A DNA stretch of 64,000 bases from Strongylocentrotus purpuratus (lineage: Eukaryota > Echinodermata > Echinoidea > Camarodonta > Strongylocentrotidae), in the NCBI RefSeq assembly GCF_000002235.5, contig NW_022145551.1:1035001-1099000 (forward strand), given 5' to 3'. Position 1 is the stretch's first letter; each line of letters opens with the position of its first letter. Of this stretch, positions 52,220 through 61,200 are shown one piece after another. Below the pieces are notes generated by a model. The model did not search any database. It was given only the letters and a program-made list of their open reading frames with translations, and was not told where the DNA came from. The translations under genes and the position numbers were made by a program.

Positions 52220-55200
52220 CTAAAGAAGAAATTTGAAAAAAAGACAAACACAAATGTAAGTTTACTGTAATTTTTTTGATATTTTTTGTTTGTTTTACCT
52301 GACTGCTAAGAAAGCAACCAGGGGACCTAAAGATTTAATTTCTCTCTGAGGGACTTGGTCATGAGGATCATAGCCTCCTCACCAAAGGGCATTAGCGCAT
52401 CGACTCAGTTTCTAACCCGGGATCTCCCGGTTACGAAACTGCTGAGCCATCACGCCTCTGTATATATCAAAATATCTTGCGACTACTTTTACAGCATATA
52501 GGTAACTAACTGAATATGATGCATGGTATAAGTAATATATTCTGTAATTAAAGGGACTGCGTAACTTTGTCTCAGATTCTGAAACGAAATCCTGGATTTA
52601 GCTCATGCTGCAACGATAATTATAAACTTTTAGGTCAGTCACGAACCCCACGACTTTTACAAGCCGATCACTTGTCTGATTATCAAGATATTTCTGATCA
52701 GAAATCGAAATCAATTTTGCGTTTTCCTAACGGTTTTCATAACACTACAGTCTATTGGGAAAAACGAGTAGGGGGTATGGTAAAACCAGTCACTTAAAGA
52801 TTTTTACTTTTCTGAGGCACTTCTTGATCATTTTGAAGCGCAATTCTTATAGTGCTTCAATATTACACCATATCGGAGACACTGATAACACGTACGGCCA
52901 TGCATTTCAGATTTAACATTGTTAAACAATGCCTTTAAGAAAAAAAAGAAGACTTACGACTGTCTGGACCATGTTGAAACGTTGCTCCCTCATGCGTGCC
53001 ACAGTGCCGCACACATCGATGTAGTCATTGGGCTTGGAAGTCTCAACCTGCTTGATCAGCTTGTGAAGGGCAATGAACACACCGGTTCGACCAATACCAG
53101 CACTGAGAGAGAAAAGAGAGTCATTGTATCATTATTATTATTATCATTTATTCAGCAAAATCAAAGAAAATCATTGAATACAAAACAAGAGTACATTTGG
53201 AAAAGAGTTACATTGATGCTGAGAAAAGAAATAGATGAATTAAATAACTGTTTACCCGAAGGTCTTCTTTTCCAATCCATGTGACTTTACAGAAATGGTA
53301 ACAATAAAATGGTGAGGTATAACAATTTATGAATCACTGTGTAATCAACAACAATAATCATTGACAAGATAAAAATTATTTTAAAAAAACTTAACCTCTT
53401 CCCCCCCCCCCTATATCATGTAATTAATGAATGATTCAGTGACTGAATGTTAACTAATTGCCAAAAAGATTCAGATGGTCACTGTATTTAGCCTATAGGA
53501 ATCAGAGAATTTAGTAGTCAGTGGATTTATCATTGAACGCTCTGATACCAGTCGGCTAATAAAGGCATCATTTCTGATTTCAGAGAGTGGTATCCCGGAT
53601 AATAACCTGGCTATACATAGCATTTAATACAAAATACCATCTCTAAGTGCTTCTTTATACAGATGTTATTATGTCATGTACAATCTGCACCATTTCCACT
53701 CCCTGGGGAGTATTCCTACCATATGGCAATTACTAACTCAAAAGCTTTTGTCATCCGACCAGGTCCCCATTTCTCTCCTGTGTTAGAGTGACAAATATAG
53801 ATTAATGCCTTGCCAAAGGACATCAGTGCTGTGTCAGGGATTGACCCCATGACCTTTGCAATTCAAGTCAATGGCTTAGACTACTTGACTACGACACCTC
53901 TAGGGAAATAAAGCTGGCCAGATGCTTTTTTGCTAAAGCACCACAGTTTTCGATGCCTTAGCACTTTACTAATTAAGCTATAGAAAGCTAACAGAATTCA
54001 AATATAGTCAAACCAATCTCAGAGGCTACCTCTCTATAAAGGCCACCTGTCTACAGTGGTCATGCATTTTGTTTCCCTCAAGAAAGAATTGTGAGTTGTA
54101 GAACCTGTCTAAAAAGGCCACCTGTCTATAATGGCCATGTATTTTATCTCAATAAAGAAAGAAAGGTATGTTGTCGAGCCTGTCTAGAATGCAACTTGTC
54201 TATAATGTCCTTGTATTTTGTCTCAATCAAGAAAGAAAAGTGTGTTGTAAACCTGTCTAGAAAGGCCACCTGACTACAGTGGCTATCTTCTCTGTTTCCT
54301 TTTGCTGGCCTTTATAGGCATGTCTGACCGCAGTGACTTACCTGCAGTGCACGGTGATGGGTCCTAGATTAGCATCATGGGCGACGTCTATGGTCCGGAT
54401 GAATTCAATCATAGGACGAGCATTGTTGGGTACATCATGATCGACCCAGCCCTTGAAGGCGTACTGATGCGTCTCAAACTGTTGCATGCCCTGAGTAACA
54501 TATGAGAGAAAATTGTTGTCATTAATCATTTTGGTGAATTCAATTGTGTATTTCATTTAGGCCTAAAATAAAAAGATGTTGTATTGCCATTTGCGACCAA
54601 CCTAACTATCTTGAAATCTACGGTCGGCTTAAATTTTTTCTTTTTTACCGTTTTTTAAAGAGAAACAAATATTAAAGCATTCAAAACTGAGAAATATCAG
54701 CCCAAAGAGGGAGAAAAAAAAATTCTGACTGACCGACCAAGATATCTATGTCAAACTTATTAAGATGCCCACTCCTAGATGACCAATGCTGCCTTGAAGA
54801 CCTAGTGGCAGCAAATGTGAAGTTATTTTGTGTGCAAGAGCCTGGCAGAACTAAGTCGATCTTAGTCTTTGTGAAACACCCCCCCCCCCACAGATATAAA
54901 ACTTACACGGAAGTATGGACTGGGAAAAGTGAGGATTTCTTTAATACTAACCTTCTCTAGCAGGAATGACCTGACGGTCCATTGTTCCATCTCCTGTGTA
55001 TGGGTCATGGTGACCGTCACACTGCCGTAGTTCACTGGGGTATCGTCATCTGGCCAGTAGTGCTCACACTTGGTCTGTAAAGATATGGAACGAAAATAAT
55101 TTTTGTAATTTTTACTCAATCTTTGTCATTGTGATCTCATTGCTTTAATTATTACCGGAACATGTTATTACCTATTTTGTTTCCTGTAATTTTGATGTTT

Positions 55201-58200
55201 GCTTCTTCTATTGTACAAAACCTGTAATCCGCCTTTCAAGCCACATTTGATTTTTATTTCAATAAACCATTACTACTACAAATAGGAAGCATAGATATAT
55301 ACGATACACCATGCCTAAAACATGCAACACTTATTATCCACCAGTACATATACTGAAATATATATTTTTTACAGAGGGCAAGTTCAGTTGACAAACTTCC
55401 TTCACCGAGGGAACTGCGTCATAAGAATTGACATACATGTATAGTATGTATATGAAAGTGCATTATGTGATACTTCAATACTCAGATGACCATAATCAAA
55501 ATATTTCTTACCTTTCCTCCTTCAACAAGCCCAGTGATCATTGCGATGGTTGTGCTCTTATTCTCAAACACCATCTCCCAGAAATCGTTGACAGAGTCTG
55601 GTACGGGGCCCTGGGAAGCAATGTATTCCTTCATAGAGTGCAAGCCCTACGGTGAATGATTGGAGGAAAAAATGCATAGAAAATATGGTCAACAGAGTCC
55701 ACCTGTATAGAAAGACTACTTGTATAGGAAGAGCACCAGTCCTGTACAAAATGGCCACCTGTCTCTAAAGACCACATTTTTGTTTTCATTAAGTAGAGTA
55801 TCTAATTGAAACCCATGTACTAACATTTTTAAAGGAACCTACATATACTGAAAACTGCTTATAAAGAAAAATAATTCTTGTCTCCCTTGAGGGGTCTTTA
55901 CATACAGGTTTCAATTTATTATTATAACAAAAGTTAATCGAAATGAGAATCAACATTTGAATGAAAAAAAGAATATTGAGCCCAAATCACTGACAGAAAG
56001 ACAAAATGGAGAGAAAATCAGATGGAAAGAGACTGACAGTGACGAAGAGAGATCTGGAATGATATAAAAGGGTGAGACTACGAAGATAAGTGTAAAAGAA
56101 ATATTAGAGACAGCTAATAGAGAGAGGGAGAGAGAGAGAGAGAGAATGAGACAGGAAGAGATATCTGAGAGGAAGAGAGAGAGAGAGAGTATTTACCTGG
56201 ATGTAGTTTGCATTGATGTAGTCACTGGTCTGTCCTTCCTCCAAATCTTGTAGATGAACGGCAGTCTCATCAACTACAAACAAATTAAATTGACATGAAT
56301 GTACAATTCCTACTGGCTTCACAATCTAGAATGTACACATTCTGTTTAACAAGAAAAAGAGATGAAACTTAAAGGGGAAGTCCACCCTGATTGTAATTTA
56401 GTTTGAGAAACAGGTGAGAAACAGGTCAGTGAAATTTTGAGCAAAATCCAATTAAAATAAGATAGTTATGAACTTGTAAAGTTGCCAATAAACAAACACA
56501 AATTGGCAACTCTGTGATTTATCTTGTGAGGTCCCCTCCCATCTGCCCTGTACTAAATTAAAAAAAGAAGAAATGTCTATTTGTCTAAAAAAAAATCAAT
56601 AACACATGCGCCTAAAGCATAATTATTGCAACTTTGTTTTTATATAATCCCTGCATGAAAATAACCAAGCAAATGAAAGGTCCTGTGGGTTATGGGTTAA
56701 GGAAGAACTAAGAAAGGAGTAAGATACTTACATGGTAGGATGTTCCTGTATCTGTTCTTGGTTGCATTGACAGCAAGCCTTGAAGCATCGGTGCTCTTGT
56801 CTCTGCCCACATTTGATAGAGACTAAAATCAAGTAATACAAAAAAATCACAGTAAAATTCATGTCAAGTATAATTATCACTTATTAGCCCTCAAACTACA
56901 ATGTAAATACAGTTGTATTAACATTAGATTAGGTAGATATTGAAGGCGCTGTACTGTGGCGATCTATTACATGGTATTTGTCTCCAGTTTTATGATTTTT
57001 TTTTTGTTGTCTTTTGGGTCATCTTGTACCTTTGGCTACGTTTTCTAGTGCTATTTCTGAAATATATGATTCTTTGTTTTTGCTTTTGTTCTCTGCCAAT
57101 AACAAAGAGAGAGAGAGAAAGAGAGAGAGAGAAAGAGAGAGTGAGCCAGTGTTACAGGAAGTATAAAATGTAGTTTGACTGCAAAAACTGGCATAATAAG
57201 GTCAAATTAATCTTATTAAGAAATACAGATTGCTCTTTTAAAACATATATACATCAGAAATAGAAATTTTTGGAAAGCTTACATTGTACTCTTCCACAAA
57301 TCCAGTATTGTTGCCAGCACTCATGCGATTGACATGGTCAGGGAACTTCCTCATCTGGACAGGGCTAAACAACAGAAAGAGAGACAGAGAAATAGATTCA
57401 ATTCAAGTCTCATTTATTTCATTCTCGATTGAAAATTACAGTGATCCAAAATGTACAAAATAATTCATAAACAAATTTAGAAAATGAAATGGGGAACTAC
57501 ATAAATAAAGCCCTTAGGCCTTATACAAGCGTAGTTCCCAAAGCATTCATAGCATATTGTAAAGCAAAGATAACAACAACACAAAAAAAAAAAAAAAAAA
57601 AAAACATTAATAATAACAACAAAAATAAAAAGAGGAAGAAAAAAAGTAGAAGAAAAATAAAAGACAAGATGTTAATATATGATTAACGAAACGGACAGTT
57701 GGTAATAATAATAATAATAATCCATTCTTGTACAGCACATAACACATTATGATATAACATCCATATGCACTTCCAAAGAGCTTTGGAAATGATTACCATT
57801 GCTTTAGCTCTAGTAGCCATGATCAGCGCACAGTGCATTTCAAGGAATAATCCTACCAGGTACCCATTTACCATTTGTTTAGAATCTGAGGCAAAGATAT
57901 TCCCGTTAATGCAGGAACAACCCTGTTCCTGTAACAAATAATAATAATAATAATGGGTTCTTGTATAGCACTCATGTCAGTCAGATTTGACCCTCCATGC
58001 TTTGGTAGACTAAAGCCTAGTGCACACATTATGGTCTGATAACGATCTGAATTTGGAAGAATTTGCAATGATATACTGTTTGTGTCTTTTTGTGCTATAA
58101 TCTCTCGCTAAGCTACCTTAATGGTTGACGTGAATGTGAAGTATGCATATACAGAGACTGCAGAATAAGAAGTACCGTTACTTACTTGGTTAATGGAGGA

Positions 58201-61200
58201 GCAGATCGAGGCAGAGTGGCAGGGAGTGGGGCCTTTGGACGGTCATCCCTCATGCTGACATAGGCATTCTCTCTGACCGGTATTGGGCCCATCCTAATGA
58301 AAGCATCCTCCGGTAGCGGAGTTTTGTGCATCGAGTCCTGGTTGTGGGCCGAGGGGTAGGCCGCATTCACCAAGGGCAGATGCTGACCGTTACCTCTCTC
58401 ATACAGGGCGCTGCTCCTTGCCTCACCACAGCTGTAATGAAACACATTGCTTGGGATAAATATCATTTTGGTTGTGGGCTGAGAGGAAAGTAGCCTCTGA
58501 CCATTTCCTCTTCCATACACACACCCACACACAAGCGCATGCTAATACGCAAACTCACACACACATAAGCGCACACTCCCCTACAAGCGCATGCTAACAC
58601 GCAAACTCACACACACGCGCACATGCTCACAGGCACACACACACACACCCACTCACACACAAGCGCACATGCTCACACACACACACCCACGCACACCACT
58701 ACACGTTTATGGCGTCAAACGTGGACGAAGTTTAGTACTTGTGTGTGTGTGCATGGGTAATTGTCTTCAACCGAAAACTACATTAAACCGCGGACGTACC
58801 TGCTATGGGATGATAGCAGGTAGCGCGCCTTTCCCGCGCAGTCATCGAAGGGGGCGCTGTGACATTTCGCGATACACATACAACTGATCCACTCGATGTT
58901 GGCTACACGCTGTGACATCTAATATTCAAACGCCCCCTACGTCGTAAATTTTATACGGCGAAAACCAGGATCGCAACCGTGGACGGTCCCCCATTGCAGG
59001 TACGTCCGCGGTTTGCGGTATTTTTCTATGGAGTGGTCCGCGGTTGATGGCGTTTACCAACGCACACAAACGCTCATACACACAACCACACACACACAAG
59101 CGCATGCTCATACGCACACTCACACCCACATGCACTCTTACACGCACACTCACACCCACACACTTGTTGGTTTGAATATTTTTCTCACCATTGACGGGAG
59201 ATGAGAAGCATGACGAGTAAGAGAACGAGAGTGATGATGATGATGGAAACCACAGCAGCAGCGTACCAAGTGGTGTTAATTCCTGGTCAAATATGAAAAT
59301 AAATAAATATTTATATTTACAGTCACATTTGCATGGCGCTTAAAGCCTCACTGCACTACTTGTAGCTACTCGCGCCCTCTATATAGCAAACAATGCCAAA
59401 TCGGTGACCATTGGGTCCCCATTGTCCCCTTTTTCTTATTTTAATTGAGAGCTGATTTGATGAGATAACCACCTGTCAGTGACCATACAGGGAGGTCTAA
59501 TCGCTCCTGGCCAAACTAGTGCTGATGGTATTTAATACTATGTTTTTAGAGCTGTATACATTGTAAATATTATCACCCTGGTCATTGGATTCAATTTAGA
59601 GTCCACACACAATAGTAGATACCCTGTGCTTCCTGGGGAGTGTTTCTGCCAGGCACCACTTTACAAGTGTACACATTCCAATCCAACCACATCAATGTTT
59701 GCATATTACTGTGTACCCGTTTAGCACCTGGGTGGACAGTGGCAAATGTAGATTAGAGTTTTGCAAAAAGACAGTGCAAAAATGGGTTCAAGTGCATCAT
59801 ATAGCCAAGTTGGGTATTTTTAAAGATTCACTAATTTTGGTTTAATTACTCCCCCAAAAATATACATAGGAAACAAAATGAAAACTAATTCTGTCAAGTA
59901 TAAAATAAGCAATTGTAAAAGTGAAGAAATACATTTCTAGAGTATGATGTTTCTTGTACCTGAGTTGTAGAGTGGTGACCAAGCACTGTCAGTGAACTTC
60001 CCATCAGACCCGTAGGCACGTAGAGCAAACCTGTTTGAAAAACAAGAAACAATAAATATATGGGGATCATTCCAGCCTGGCGCCATTTTACATACATCCA
60101 CAATGCTGATCAAATTGCATTAACATTCCCATCCTACCGGGTACCCATTTAACGCCTGGGTGGAGAGTGGCAAATGTAGATTATCATCTTGTCAAAGGAC
60201 ATTAGTGCCGGGTTGTGATTTGAACCCGTACTTTGAGATATACAGTCTGGTGACTTTAATATCCACAAGGCTGCAACACCTCTAATCACCGAAGAATGTC
60301 AGTCCTGGGGAGTGTTTCACAAAGACTAAGATCGACTTTAAGTTGGACTTAAATATGGCAGGCCATTCATGCCACTGTTTGCTCTCACCACTTATGGCAA
60401 TGGTCTCTCAAGGGATGTACAAATCATGGTTACACATCTACAGAAATCAGCTTTTTTGATAGCTCATTATTGAAGGAAAAAATATTATCTAAAGATCATA
60501 ATTGAGAGACCAATGGCGAGAGCAACCAGTGGCATAAATGGCCTGCCATATTCAAGTCCAACTTAAAGTTGATGTTAGTCTTTGTGAAACACCCCCCTGT
60601 TACAGAAGAGGACCAATGCAAAATGTTTACCTGTAATCAGTGAGAGGGACGACAGGTCCGTTACAGTATCCCACTGAATCCTGCGTGCAGCTGTTGTTAG
60701 CGCCAACGGTATAGAACCCCCTCGTGTTTCCGTTTGTGAAAGGAGCGTAAGTAAGGAGCGTGGTTTGGTATGGCTGGCCTGAGCCAACTTGCCAGTTGAT
60801 GGCAGGGTCACTTGGTGTCGAAGGAATGGTGTCTAAGATAAGAACAATTTCAATAACCAGGTTGGTTCAAGATGACTATGGTCGAATTCACAAAGGAGGT
60901 CTAACATATACCCATGGTTTAAACCCCATTAAAATAACCCATGGTTTAAAACTTAGCGCAAAATAAGCATACCTTGCCTTGCGCGCGTCTAATATTGGAC
61001 CTCTGACTGTGTCGCGCTTATTTTGCACTAATTTTAGACCATGGGTTAAGTAAATGAAGATTTAAACCATGGGTCAAATTTAAACCTCCTTTATGAATTC
61101 GGGGCTATATAAAGTATAATATTAATATAAAGGCCTTCACTATCAAAATAACATCTATTTTACATGCAGTTAGAATATTTTGCACAAATTCCATCATTGA

